The notes beneath the pieces are model-generated. The model searched no databases, was not told where the DNA came from, and saw nothing but the letters and a program-made list of their open reading frames with translations. From Chalciporus piperatus (lineage: Eukaryota > Basidiomycota > Agaricomycetes > Boletales > Boletaceae), in contig JBBPTG010000116.1 in assembly GCA_038093975.1 (NCBI GenBank), positions 1-64,000 of the forward strand: a stretch of 64,000 bases of DNA. The letters run 5' to 3'. The position numbers and the translations under genes were made by a program. This document shows positions 28,505-42,128 of this stretch, one piece after another. Each line of letters starts with the position of its first letter. Position 1 is the first letter of the stretch.

Positions 28505-30864
28505 ATGCAAATTGAACCGTATATTCCTCAGTTCTTCTGGAGGTTCTGGATTTCGGACGTGTATGTTTATTGTCCTTCAGTCGCAGCTTTCCGACACCAC
28601 AACCTGTCCTCTCCAGTGACCCCGCCAAACACACACTGGATGACCATCGCGTTCACATCTATGACATATTCAACAACGCTCTCTCCGAGACGCGGCGAAT
28701 ACCCGAACAAACGCGAACTATTTTCCAAGACTTCGTAAACGATGGTCTCGACGAGGGTTGTCTTTCTGCATTGCGTACAGCAGAACAAGCCTTCACTCGA
28801 CTTGAGAACGACGTGGAACGAATCCTGGCCGACATCGTTCTCAAGATCCAATCTCGCAAAGATCCTGAAACTGTCAGGAGGTTTGAAGTACCGACGTCCA
28901 AACGAAATCACGATTCATTGCTCAGGTACTTTGTCTTCCTCCGGTACCGAAACAGCGAGGAATATAGGGAAACTGTTGGGAGATTTACTCGCCGTGTCCT
29001 CGTGGAAGGCGGCACGGTCGTAAATGCTCGTCACGCATGGCATCGGGTTCGGAGACGTGCCGTCCTTGGAAGTTACCATGCGTTTCTCCACCACGAGTCC
29101 GTGGGCACACAGACACTGCATCATTTCGAGGGGTTCGACTGTTGGAAGTTCTCTCAGGCAGAGATTTGCTTTGGAGTCGCATCAGAGGAACAACAATATG
29201 TCCTTCCTGATACCTGTTTCGCTTCTCTCGATGAGGACTTTGGTGGAGATCCGTGGGTATCACTCCTATCTCGCCAACCCACAGACTGAGTGCATCAATT
29301 TTAGGACGTCTGCACATCTTTTGTTCCCGGTGATGCCAACATTGGCGCTTTACGTCTTCGGAGTACAGGATGCGGAGCTTCCTGTGAGAACCACCAAACC
29401 AAATTCCACTTCACGCGGGGGCCACGAGGGAGCAGTATGGATTGACGTCGGTATCGAATCCCGATCCGATGTTCACCTCCGCAATGCGTCCCTGCTCCAG
29501 CGGAACCCCACTCAGCTATACTTTTCCTCGCTGACATCTCTCGTGCAAGCGATCTCGAGTTACGACGAGTTCCGATGGATCCCCGAACATCTCGATTACT
29601 CCAGGTTGAAGCAGCGAGCTCGACAAAAATGGACTCTTGAGAAGGTCACCAAAACGTTGCTTGTTAAAGGAAATGTGCTGCTGGTAGATCTAACGGACGA
29701 GGTAACCAAAGTCGGCCAGGATCCTGTTTTCCACGGGGGATTCTCAGATGTTTGGAAAGGCGTCTGGACTAATTCCTTGGGACGGTCCAGAACGGTGAGG
29801 TCTCCTCAGCTCAGTTAGTGCTATGTGTTGACCTGTGACTGCGTCAGGTCGCGCTCAAGTTCCTTCGTCAGTATAAAAACGTCGCGGACGACGTTCGGGG
29901 GAAGATCTTGAAGGCAAGGCTTGTACACGACGCGTTCAATAACTTCCTTACACATGCTATAGCGCCTGAAAGCCGAGATAGCCGCATGGCATCGTCTCCA
30001 GCATACCAACATTTGTCCATTGTATGGTGTCATTCAGTCGATCAATGGTATTGCGATGGTTTCCCCCTGGTGCAACAACGGTACTATCATCCAATACATT
30101 CAGCGGGATGATGTCCACGCCGACAGACTAGCTTTGGTAAGTGAACTTGTGATTGAGAGGCATTCGAGTATTGACGTGTTGACGTGCATCATAGGTCAGG
30201 CAAATAGCTTCTGGAGTGGGCTACCTCCACAACATGAAGCCAGTCGTAGTGCATGGGGACTTGAAGGGGGTATGTTAATTACTGATATCCTCCTCTATTC
30301 TAGCTAATGCACACTTTCCCTTAGACAAACATCTTGATCAGCGACAACGGCGATGTATTGATTTCTGATTTTGGACTTTCAACCGTCGTGGAGGAGCTCT
30401 CACAGAATGACGCCTCTTTACGAGCCCAACTTGGCACGTCGCTCATGGCCGGTTCGACGCGTTGGATGGCCCCAGAACTCATCTTAGCGCTCGTGGAAGA
30501 CGATGGAGTCGCTTGTCCTGTCACGAAGGAGAGCGACGTCTACTCATTCGCTTGCGTTTGCCTCGAGGTGAGGATCTATCACAGCGTCTGCATGGGTGAT
30601 ATGGAGTTAATACCATTCAAGGTGGCTACCGGGGAACTGCCATACCCTCACCGCCGGAATGACCGTGCTGTCACGATCGATATCATGCGTGGTGTTAAAC
30701 CATGTGGTGGAGCACTGTCCATTCCCAAGATGTGTTTTTCCGGGCTCCAGGAGGAGGCGTTTTGGGCCCTGTCAAATCGGTGCTGGGACTCTATAGCCCC
30801 GTTGCGGCCCACGATGACCGAAGTGGGGAAGTTCCTGGCTGCTATCGCCAGTTGCTGTGGATGA
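28505..30864 (+). CDS. Tyrosine-kinase-like protein kinase with long basidiomycete N-terminal region
   Basis: Eight exons (28505-28560, 28617-29252, 29305-29794, 29848-29913, 29963-30136, 30195-30269, 30325-30567, 30622-30864) sum to 660 codons plus stop. Residues 1-370 or so are hydrophilic and helical, with no domain I can name. The kinase domain follows: glycine loop 'FHGGFSDVWKG', catalytic-lysine 'VALKFLR', 'YLHNMKPVVVHGDLKGTNIL' for the catalytic loop, 'ISDFGLS', and 'STRWMAPELI'. The HRD arginine is replaced by Gly (HGD), a form common in expanded Agaricomycete kinase families. The catalytic Asp, Lys and Asn are kept, so activity is likely. The intron at 29914-29962 appears to use a GC donor; a GTACAC donor nine bases downstream is an in-frame alternative. 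Confidence 0.78.
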
Positions 30865-31288
30865 TGACGCGATGACGGACGACAAGATTGCGATGACTGT
30901 TTGTGGAGGGACTTTCAAACCGAGACTTGCGTTGTATTTACTCCGGGGATATCAAGTATCATACCTAATTTTAAGCACGGTCATACTGCAATGTACATTA
31001 CACAATGCAAAACGGATGGCATGATTAATAACTTTCGAGGCGTCACTGCACTCGCTCCTGGACTTGCGAGTTTGACATCGACTGTAGTGTCTTTGTGATC
31101 ATACTCTCCTAACTTACATACGGCATACATGCGCCGGGTAGCTGAGAGCAAATGATCGAAGGAAACAAAAAAGCTGCAAACTGACTGAAGACCGTGCCAA
31201 CGTGGCGAACCGCTATCATGGAACAATCAATTTGGCGCAGGTAGCCCCGACGGATGCTCTACTTCGTAGGTATCATTGAGACAGACGT
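30865..31288. other. Convergent intergenic stretch, no gene seen
   Basis: This 424 bp separates the stop codons of the kinase and ORC6 genes and should hold both 3' UTRs. No coding or RNA feature is seen. Confidence 0.45.
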
Positions 31289-32647
31289 CTATGCGACTTT
31301 GGCTCCATACAACCGCGCATCCGCCCATATCCATTCCACCTTTGGATCCCGATCACACCACTGTTGTTGGTCGAGGAAGATCGGCCGGAAGCGTCGTCGA
31401 ACAGCCGGTTGGGATAGCTGTCCTTGAGAACGGGACGGGGATGGTAGGGCATCAGATTGCGTCGGTGTGCAGGTTACGTCGTGGGGTTTAGCAAGGCGTG
31501 CACGACGGGGAGTCGATGGACCAGCGTCTGGAGGTTGACTCTCTACATCCTGGTGGCCGACAGATCGTTTGGCAGGACTGCCTGTCATGGCAGCATGGAA
31601 TGCGGCCACAGCTTCAGCGGAGGGCTTCGTGGGCGACGTCCTCACTCTTTGCTTGGTCGGCGAGGAATGATCGATTTTGCGCTTCTTGGTTGGAGTTTCT
31701 GGGAAGGTGTTATTTTGGTCTTCGTTGTCACTACGCGGCTGTAGACGAGAGAAGACAACAGCGCGTTGGTTCGAAGGGGTCCTCATTGGGGTCGAGAAAT
31801 ATTTATTCGGTGAGTGTGGTTTCATGGCCGATTTAACGGGCGATCTTGGGGTGGAAGAAGCAGCCAATTGTGTAACGCGCTTGGGGCGTGTCGTCGATGA
31901 CTCGGCAGAATCGTGCTTCTGCAGTAAACAAGACTTGATCTGGTCCGCGATCAACCCACATTGCTTGTCGAGGGTAGCAATCATGGACTTGAACGTCTTT
32001 GTGTTTAGGCTATACTTTTGGCAGAGGGACCGCTCCTGCACTGCGGGCTCCTAAAGGTAAGTCATCGTATCAGTCGATGAGACGTTCGGCGGTCGTACGA
32101 GAGTTGTAAAAAAGCGAGCTTACCTCCATCAACTGGCAAACCCAGAAAAATATTGCACACGATACGAGGTTAGCGCCATGCTTTTCCTTCAGAATGTTGA
32201 TCTTGGAAAGTGCTCCCTCGGTATCCTCCATGCAGGCCACGGCTTGTTCTCCGGGGTGTATACGGTAGGTGTTGACGAGTGTCTCGTATGTAACTCCTGA
32301 GGTGTGACTACCTTCCTCGTCACGAAGGGCTGCGCGGACAGTCTTGAGAGCGTCTGAGAAGTCGGCCTTTGATATGCACGCTGCATTCGTCGCAACCTGG
32401 AGCGACACTTCACCATTGTTTAGCCTGTGCAAAATTCTAGCTAGATGACAGTCGCAGAGAGGGATAACGCGTACTGTTCCGATGCTAGATACGCGCATAT
32501 TGCGGGGAGAGCGGTGGGGGCCTTGATGGAGAAGCCAGATCCTGGGCGAGTCTTCGCAGTAACAATGCGCAAAATTGAGAGCGCTTTTTGGTTCGACTCT
32601 TCGGTAGAACACAAGCTGGCCACTTGTTTGCGTCTCAATGCTTCCAT
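31289..32647 (-). CDS. ORC6: Origin recognition complex subunit 6
   Basis: Three exons (32475-32647, 32124-32424, 31289-32050) sum to 411 codons plus stop. The N-terminal two thirds of the first domain is cyclin-fold/TFIIB-like, as in Orc6: 'APTALPAICAYLASEQ', 'NNGEVSLQVATNAACISKAD', 'HGANLVSCAIFFWVCQLMEE' and 'KYSLNTKTFKSMIATLDKQC'. A long disordered middle follows with many S/T-P sites ('PTKKRKID', 'TSPTKPSAEA'), likely targets of cyclin-dependent kinase. The C-terminus 'RRRFRPIFLDQQQWCDRD' is the conserved Orc6 tail that in yeast and metazoa helps join the other ORC subunits. The protein licenses replication origins. The downstream neighbour on the same strand, the questin oxidase-like gene, ends 218 bp upstream of this start. 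Confidence 0.85.
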
Positions 32648-32864
32648 CGTCGTTCAGAAAGGTGCAACACAGACGCGCATCGTGTTACCGTGGCCCTGTT
32701 ACATAAGCGCTCAATCATGCTCCACTGTTTGAACTGCTCTCCACAAGTGATTGCACGGATCAACGATTACACTAGTACTGCTAATACCAACACTAATAAT
32801 ACACCGTTCGATTGGTGCCTGAAAAGTAAGTCCTGGGGCAGTCAGTGAAAACAGCTGAAAACCC

Positions 32865-34673
32865 CTACCCCGCGTCACGGACGTCTTCCGGAACCCAATA
32901 GAACCCCTCGTCGTCCCAATCTCCCGGATTTTCACCCTCTCTCATCCATCCAAATCTATTCTGCGTGATTTGGGCCACACGCAAAAAGACCGTTCCATCC
33001 AGCTCCTGCAGTCCGATCTTGTCTTCAGCCTCTTCCTCTCTCGCAACTTGTGCAGGAGATGCCGTCCTGCCCTCTGGCGGCGAACACCAGCCTTTCTTTC
33101 TTGTACCGTACAGTTCCGCGCAGTGAGCGAGAGCGCGTTGAGTCTTGCAAAGGTGATCGTTCGGGTGTACAATAGCCGACTGGATCAGGGGGAACCACGC
33201 ATTCGGTGTTTGAGCCAAGTCGGACGTCGACGACGGAAGCGTGTTCGCGGCCGGAGCCGTGGTCGGTCCCCGAGTTTCGTGCAAGAGATTTTCAGTGGCC
33301 TTGTAAAAGGATAGAATATCGATGCATGGTCGCCCCCTAGCAAGATAGTACGAGAGGGAAGTAGTGAAGTGGGTGAGCAAAAGCAGTCGCCTAGACGAAA
33401 ACTTATCGATGCAAGCCAACAGGGATGGAAGGAAAATGGATGAAGTGATGAGGTGCATCAGGAAGAAATCAGCCTTGAAGCCTTTGTCTGGAGTGTGTCC
33501 ACCGACGCCGTAGATAAGGGCATTCGCCCAACAGAGTTCCTCGACTGCATCCGCCATTCCAGCCTCTGTTGAGATATCGAACCTCCACATGTTGACATAG
33601 TCGTGTATGATGGATCCACGCTCCATCAATGTCTTCGGGAGCATAGTTTCGTTGTCCATTTTTGGGATGCGAGAAAAGCGAGGGTCGCAGGAAACAAGCG
33701 CAAGGATCGACAGCGCCGTACGGTTGCCACCCCTGCTACTGACACTGGAGACAACGTCAGGAAACCAGGTTCTCGAAAGTAAGTCCCCGCTTGAGGACTG
33801 AACCGCTGTCATAGCTAGCCCTGTTACAGCATTCAGTGTCAACGGTCTCAGCGATGCCAATGATGCTCGAGAAACGGACCCTCGGCCGCGATGCCTATGA
33901 AGCGAAACTCTGCACCATATCCGACGTGGATGAGTGGATGGAATGCACCTTCCACGAAACGCGATAACATTTCGGGAGGGGCTACAGAAGTGTTTCTGGG
34001 GGAGAAATTGGCTTCCGACGAAAATATATATTCCTCGATACATTCCGGGAGGCCTTTTTCAAGGAGCTCGGAGGTGAAATAGTCGAGATATCCAGTATAG
34101 TAGCTGAAACATCTCTAAGGAGTTGAGGATATTCAATGGCACAAGGCGGACATACCGCTCATCTCCCAAGTGTTTATGGAAATTACGGTCATTGATGTGC
34201 GCGGGAGCTTCAAACGCGGGGAGCTGGTACTCGCAGTGTGTAGCATACGCAGCCTCGATGACAGGACCCGGGGCACCCATGACCCATATTGCGAGCAAGT
34301 GATGGGATGCATGGCTGCGGGCCATGGCAAACATTGAGATCGTCAGGTTTGTTTGTGTAACATACTTGTGGAAGCCCTTGTAATTGAAAAAGATATGCCA
34401 GCGCACGTGGTTATTTGAGAGCGACTTCAAGAGTGCATCTGTAGAGGACCGATCGACGCCGGGATAACGTCGCGGAGATATGCTGGAAGGAGGAGGAAGG
34501 GGGTCACGGAAAAGCGCATCCAACGAAGGACGGGTTTGAGGACCAGCCTCCGTTGCGGCTGTATCTGGATCATACTCAGGCTGGCTTAGGGCGTGCTGTG
34601 GTAGAAGATGAGTTGGATCATCGCCAGGACGATGAATGGACTCTGGGTCGTATTCGCTGATGCTGGCGGACAT
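32865..34673 (-). CDS. Questin oxidase-like protein (AflY/DUF4243 family)
   Basis: The exons on the minus strand read 'MSASISEYDPESIHRPG' (start 34673; 34703 is an in-frame alternative), 'HIFFNYKGFHKYVTQTNLT', 'SHASHHLLAIWVMGAP', 'HINDRNFHKHLGDERY', then 'GLPECIEEYIFSSEANFS' and 'VEGAFHPLIHVGYGAEF', and after an intron near 33830-33888 'AAEGLAMTAVQSSSGDLL'. This order, especially the HH pair, the 'FHPLIH.GYG.EF' box and 'AEGLA', is that of the questin oxidase family, which includes aflatoxin AflY and anthraquinone ring-opening Baeyer-Villiger-type enzymes. In many fungi homologues lie outside clusters with unknown substrate. No polyketide synthase or other pathway gene is nearby. The C-terminus ('FYWVPEDVRDAG') is intact. 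Confidence 0.75.
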
Positions 34674-34905
34674 GATGGCGAGAACAAAGATAGGGGAGCT
34701 CAAATCACTCTGACATCACACATCCGGTTATTCGGGCCGAACCTGATCGAAAACATAACTTAGCACACAGCAAGGTCTTGTTCCGCGTCAGTGACCACGG
34801 GACCATATAAGTATCTGGTGCCTGCTTCTTCTTGCAGGTGGGAGAACCTCCGTGGGGGGACTATTATAATCCCTTCCTTCAATGGTGGATTTATAGCGGA
34901 CCTCG

Positions 34906-36571
34906 ATGGCTCCCCACAACGGATACCTCCCAGTATCCCAAGACATCGAAAACGACGGAACAACTCAACCCTCAGCTCCGCACGCTCCCTATAACTGGTG
35001 GGCTGCTAAGAAGGCTCGAGTAGCCGGTTTCGTCTCTAGCAATGCTGGTCTTTTGCTGGTGATTTGTGCCCAGCTCTTTTTCGCGTCGATGGGCCTCTCC
35101 GTTAAGCTGTTGGAAAATCTGGATCCGCCCACCCCAACTTTGGAGGTGAGTGTCCCACAAACCGTCCCCGTCTTCTGGCTCTGACCGCTAGTCCCCTCGA
35201 TAGTTGATCACAGTTCGAATGGTGCGTAGAGCACTGGAAAGGAAGGACCATTGTTGATCACCTCACAGGTGATCACGGTTTGCTGTTGCATGATATACAT
35301 GTAGATTTATTCCCGTGCAGCATATTTTGAAGACGCTAACGAATATATAGGGTGGCAAATAAAATTCCAGACCCCATCCTCGGCCCAAAGGAGGTTCGAG
35401 GACTCTTGGCTGCCAGAGGCTTCGCTGGGTAAGCAGCTACTTTGTTTTCGCGATAACGCAGAGCCCCACCTGCTTTACTTTCAGGTTCTTTGCGCTCTTC
35501 GGGATGTACTATGCCCTGAATTATCTCTCCTTGGCAGACGCCACAGCCATCACGTTTCTGGGTCCGTTCACCACTGCGTTAGCGGGATGTCTCATCCTCA
35601 AGGAGACCTACACAAAGAGAGAAGCATTAGCCGGTGGTAAGACGTCTGCGATCTCCGTTGACAGTACACCGATCTAACTTATTCCAGTGTTTAGTCTTCT
35701 CGGCGTCATTCTGATTGCTAGACCACCGTTCCTGTTCGGGGATTCTGCCGCCGGTGGGGGTGATGCTGCCGACATCACCCCCTTTGAGCGGTTTCGCGCC
35801 ATAGGGTAAGAGGTGTATAAGTGTTTGGTTTCCTCCCGCTGACACCGCTTTCAGCGCGGCTCTGATCGGCGTAGGTGGTGGTACTGTGACATGTAAGTCT
35901 GGTACCTTGACTGGGGAGCAACTTCGCATGCTAGTTGTCTCCGTTTTAAAGATATCACCATGCGAGCCATCGGGAAGCGCGCCCACCCCATGCACGTCAT
36001 ATCATTCTTCTCCTTCTGGTGTGTGGTCGTTGGATGTATCGCGTGAGTTCATTATCCGGCACCGAGGTGGATGACTGTCTTAATCGTTGCACAACGCCTT
36101 TAGGATGGTAATTGTCAGGCAAGCGGTGGTCTTCCCCATGACTTGGCAGTGGATCACTCTTCTGCTCGTCATCGGTGTCCTCGGAGTCATAGCTCAGGTA
36201 CTCCCTATCCTACTGCAAGCTAATAAGTCCTGCGGCTAACCAGTTTCTTGGGTCGCAGATCTTAATGTTCGTGGGGTTACAGTATGAAACAGCCACGCGG
36301 GGCTCCCTAGGCTCCTATTCTCAGCTGATGTTCGCAGTTGCGCTCGAGTTCTTCGTGTTCGGGACGGTGCCTTCGCTTGCTTCCGCTGCAGGAGCGGCTA
36401 TCATCCTCACTGCGCAAGCATATGCTGTGGTAGGTTTCGGCCATGTTCACTTCTACTTCTACTTCCACCGATGATTTACTGCCTGTCTCTCAGTTCTCAA
36501 AGCAGAAACAGCCAGAGCAAGACCAGGTAGTTCTGAGCCCCTTGTCTCCACACGATCCGGAGGAAGGGTGA
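34906..36571 (+). CDS. EamA/DMT-superfamily membrane transporter
   Basis: This multi-exon gene starts 'MAPHNGYLPVSQDIENDG' and codes for about ten membrane segments: 'NAGLLLVICAQLFFASMGL', 'FFALFGMYYALNYLSLAD', 'ITFLGPFTTALAGCLIL', 'FSLLGVILIARPPFLF', 'AALIGVGGGTVTYI', 'VISFFSFWCVVVGCI', 'ITLLLVIGVLGVIAQILMF' and 'MFAVALEFFVFGTVPSLAS'. Two EamA repeats with 'DATAITFLGP' are visible, as in fungal DMT proteins of the SLC35G type. The joining needs an 18 nt exon (35204-35221) and a 32 nt exon (35269-35300); with them the text reads 'LITVRMVITVCCCMIYM' and then 'VANKIPDPILGP' in phase. The substrate is unknown. The C-terminal tail is short and hydrophilic and ends with a TGA at 36569. Confidence 0.8.
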
Positions 36572-37195
36572 TAACTCGAGAAACATCGTAGGACGACTGA
36601 CCATAGGCAGGAGATGTGATTCCTAGATGGTATTGATTGTCCGGTCTCCAGTTTTCCTTTTATCTCAATGTATTTTACCACCCATACCGGCCAACTGGAA
36701 TCTAAATTGCGCAGAGAAGGATGACATTCCTTCGGCCCGAGCCGCTCAATAACAAGAGCGAAGCTGGTACTTGGCGTACGTGAACTTGTGTTGACTTACA
36801 CGTGCCCAGTGTCCTAAGTAAAATTCACGGTTAAGTATTTATAAAGTAAGGTTGGAACTTGCAAGCATCGCTGGCGTGGATGATGTCAATAACTTGAACC
36901 TGAGATCCGCAACCCAAATTCGGCCAGACCAGTTTGAGGTGAGGAGCTTGGAACACGATGGAAGTAGTCCGGGGATCACACCAATGTCAGCAGAACTTCA
37001 CATATCGTGTTTTGCGTCCTGTTCTGGAGTCATACCACAGATGGTGGTGGAATTCAAGAAACGTATGACCCCATAAGATACATACACCTGTCGTCGTCTG
37101 CCTGGCGACGCCAGGAATCAGCGCTCAGCCTCGACCAGGGACAGAAATCTATTTGATAGCGACCACGCCGACAAGAAACAATACCACCCAAACGT
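36572..37195. other. Convergent intergenic stretch, no gene seen
   Basis: This is 624 bp between the stops of the transporter and PRP43, presumed 3' UTRs. No RNA gene or repeat was noticed. Confidence 0.45.
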
Positions 37196-40030
<2,835 letters not shown>

Positions 40031-40220
40031 GTGGCTTGATAGAAAAGCTAATGGACGATGTTATGTGCCGACTGCCGCGTGCCGAGCCAGCTGGTAGTTG
40101 TTCGTTGAGTTGAAACGCGTGCAGACCGAAAATGCGATCATCTCGCAAAGTGACAGTCACGTGCCTCGAAGGCAGTCACAGAGCACAGCCACATCGCAAA
40201 GCAACTGAAGCAAAAACAAA

Positions 40221-40291
40221 TGCATTAAGAGGGAATCGAACCCCCGGCGGGTCGATGGCAACGACCCAGGTTACCACTACCCCATTAATGC
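40221..40291 (-). tRNA. tRNA-Gly, anticodon GCC
   Basis: Read on the minus strand the 71 nt fold as a cloverleaf. The acceptor stem is GCATTAA (40285-40291) paired with TTAATGC, with discriminator A at 40221. The anticodon arm has stem GGGTCG/CGACCC around the loop TTGCCAT, giving GCC. The T arm is GGGGG-TTCGATT-CCCTC. The B-box 'GGTTCGATTCC' is intact, and the D arm contains 'GTAGTGGTAA', as in other eukaryotic glycine tRNAs. There is no intron. It lies between the starts of PRP43 and the end of TAF11, so it is transcribed in the same direction as both. Confidence 0.93.
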
Positions 40292-40395
40292 CCATATCCA
40301 TCCAAGGCCCCTGAACCCCAAGGTTGGACACAAGGGCGTCTATGGAGAAAGTACAACCCGACGAGCGACGTCTTAAGTAACCCAAGGTCTCGCTG

Positions 40396-41474
40396 TTATC
40401 TCACGAATAATTTCCTGCCTCTACCAGCTCTCGCACTGCCCACTCTTCCCGTCTCTGCTTGATAAAGCCTATATGCTTCTCGCAAATGGTCGGGGGAAAG
40501 AGGGCCAGTCTCGCCTCGGCGTGCTTGAGCTGCTCGTGCTGTAAATAAATCGACGTTTAGTCATGATCATGCCAACGGACTACGGAAGTTGGAAGCGCAA
40601 GGGATGGATAAACAAGATGGAAGGATGCTTAAAAAGAACACACCTTTCTCTACAATCTCTCCGACAAACACCTTTGCAAAACCTGCCACAACTTGAGCTA
40701 CAGGTTGCGAAACCTGTTGACCTGTCGTCTGTTGTATCACCTATATATGCAAGACGAGTCAGTACATCGCTTACAGAAAATCTGTTAGAAAATATGGTGA
40801 GCCTTACCCTCCGGACGGCTTGCTTTGGTAAAGCATGTCGTCTGTACGCCTCGAAACGATCGTACTGCGCGGGACTGAAGCTGTCCATCAATACCCTACG
40901 AGGTGCACCCACAAGTTAGAGGATACTCATTCGTGATATAGCGAAACTTGGGGGAGTTGGCTTACTTCAGGTTGTCCTTGCTCTCACTCTGCCATGACAG
41001 TTGTGCCGAATAATCATCATCCGCCATCGCAGGCAAAAGTTCATCTTCCCCTTCACCATCTTCATCCCCCGCACCCGTCCCTGGTTTCGGATCGCCCGAG
41101 GTTCCACCAGTCGCTGCAGTAGTAACACCACCTGGCGCATTGGTCGAGGTAGAAGGACCAGCTTCGTCCCCGCTATCCATCGCAACGTCATTCGCCCCAA
41201 CACCCTGGCCAGAACCCGAGGGATCACCATTTGGTTGACTACCAGCCGTAGACGTAGAGGTAGCAGGTGGGACAGGAGTCGAGGGCCCAGCAGCGGGGAT
41301 AGTGGGATTTGCCCATTGTACAGGCGTAAACTGACCAGCAATCCCAGGGGCGATATTCGCTTGGTGGCCTGGAGTACCAGTTGTTAGAACGGTACCTCTC
41401 GGCTTGCGACCCCGTTTTGCGCCTCGTCCGCGCGTCGCTGGAGTTGGAGTTTGGGGGGGGGCAGAAGGCGTCAT
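40396..41474 (-). CDS. TAF11: TFIID subunit TAF11
   Basis: Four exons (40966-41474, 40808-40895, 40644-40740, 40396-40538) sum to 278 codons plus stop. The first exon is a low-complexity region rich in Pro, Thr, Gly and acidic residues with a basic 'RGRGAKRGRKPRG' patch. The conserved TAFII28 histone-fold domain follows across three splices: 'LMDSFSPAQYDRFEAYRRH', 'ALPKQAVRRVIQQTTGQQVS', 'QPVAQVVAGFAKVFVGEIVE' and then 'KARAVQARRGETGPLSP'. TAF11 pairs with TAF13 through this fold and contacts TBP and TFIIA in TFIID. The ending 'AETGRVGSARAGRGRKLFVR' is basic. The length is typical of fungal TAF11. Confidence 0.9.
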
Positions 41475-42128
41475 TTGGATGAACGAGACATGTATTAGAG
41501 CACGACACGGTCAGGGGTCCTCGCGGTTTCGGAGATCGAACTTGAAACTCCGCTTTAGCATATATACACGCCCAAAAATTATCTGCTTTCTCCAGTGTCC
41601 ACTCAACTGCAGAAGCGTAGCCACTTGGCAAGGACGTTCTGTTTCATGGTTGGTGGAGCGAGGCGCCCTTTTGGGTGCTCACGAGAACGAGTACCGCTGC
41701 CTGGCTCGCTCTTCGGGGCTGATGTAGGGCAGCCGTGCGGCGTCATATTCCTGTATCTTCCGTACCCGCTTTTCCTCGGAGAAGTTGCTACTATGTGGCC
41801 TTGACGGTTGGGTCAAACCATGACGCATACAATTCATTCATTTGTTAGTTAAACATTATCGGTTGTGATGATGGCATGATCTATCTGTTGTAGCTTATAT
41901 ACGTACAGAATCGAACCAACATGAGCGCCTGGTCTCGCCACCTTCCAATGCGTCGAACAAGAACTTGCAACTAACCTAGGATGCAAACGTGTGGAAGATC
42001 GTGAAACCCAACACGACGGAATCTTGGGTAGCTTTGGAGCTGAGGACTGTAAATATCGGTTGAGCTCGACGACAGGGTGGGGCGCAATTAGTTGAGTTAC
42101 GAGGGTTGTCGATGAATTGGATGCTTCT
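41475..42128. other. Upstream region of TAF11, no gene seen
   Basis: This 654 bp holds the TAF11 promoter region. A G8 run lies at about 41452-41460, just inside the gene. The open frames on the plus strand here have no protein character. Confidence 0.4.
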
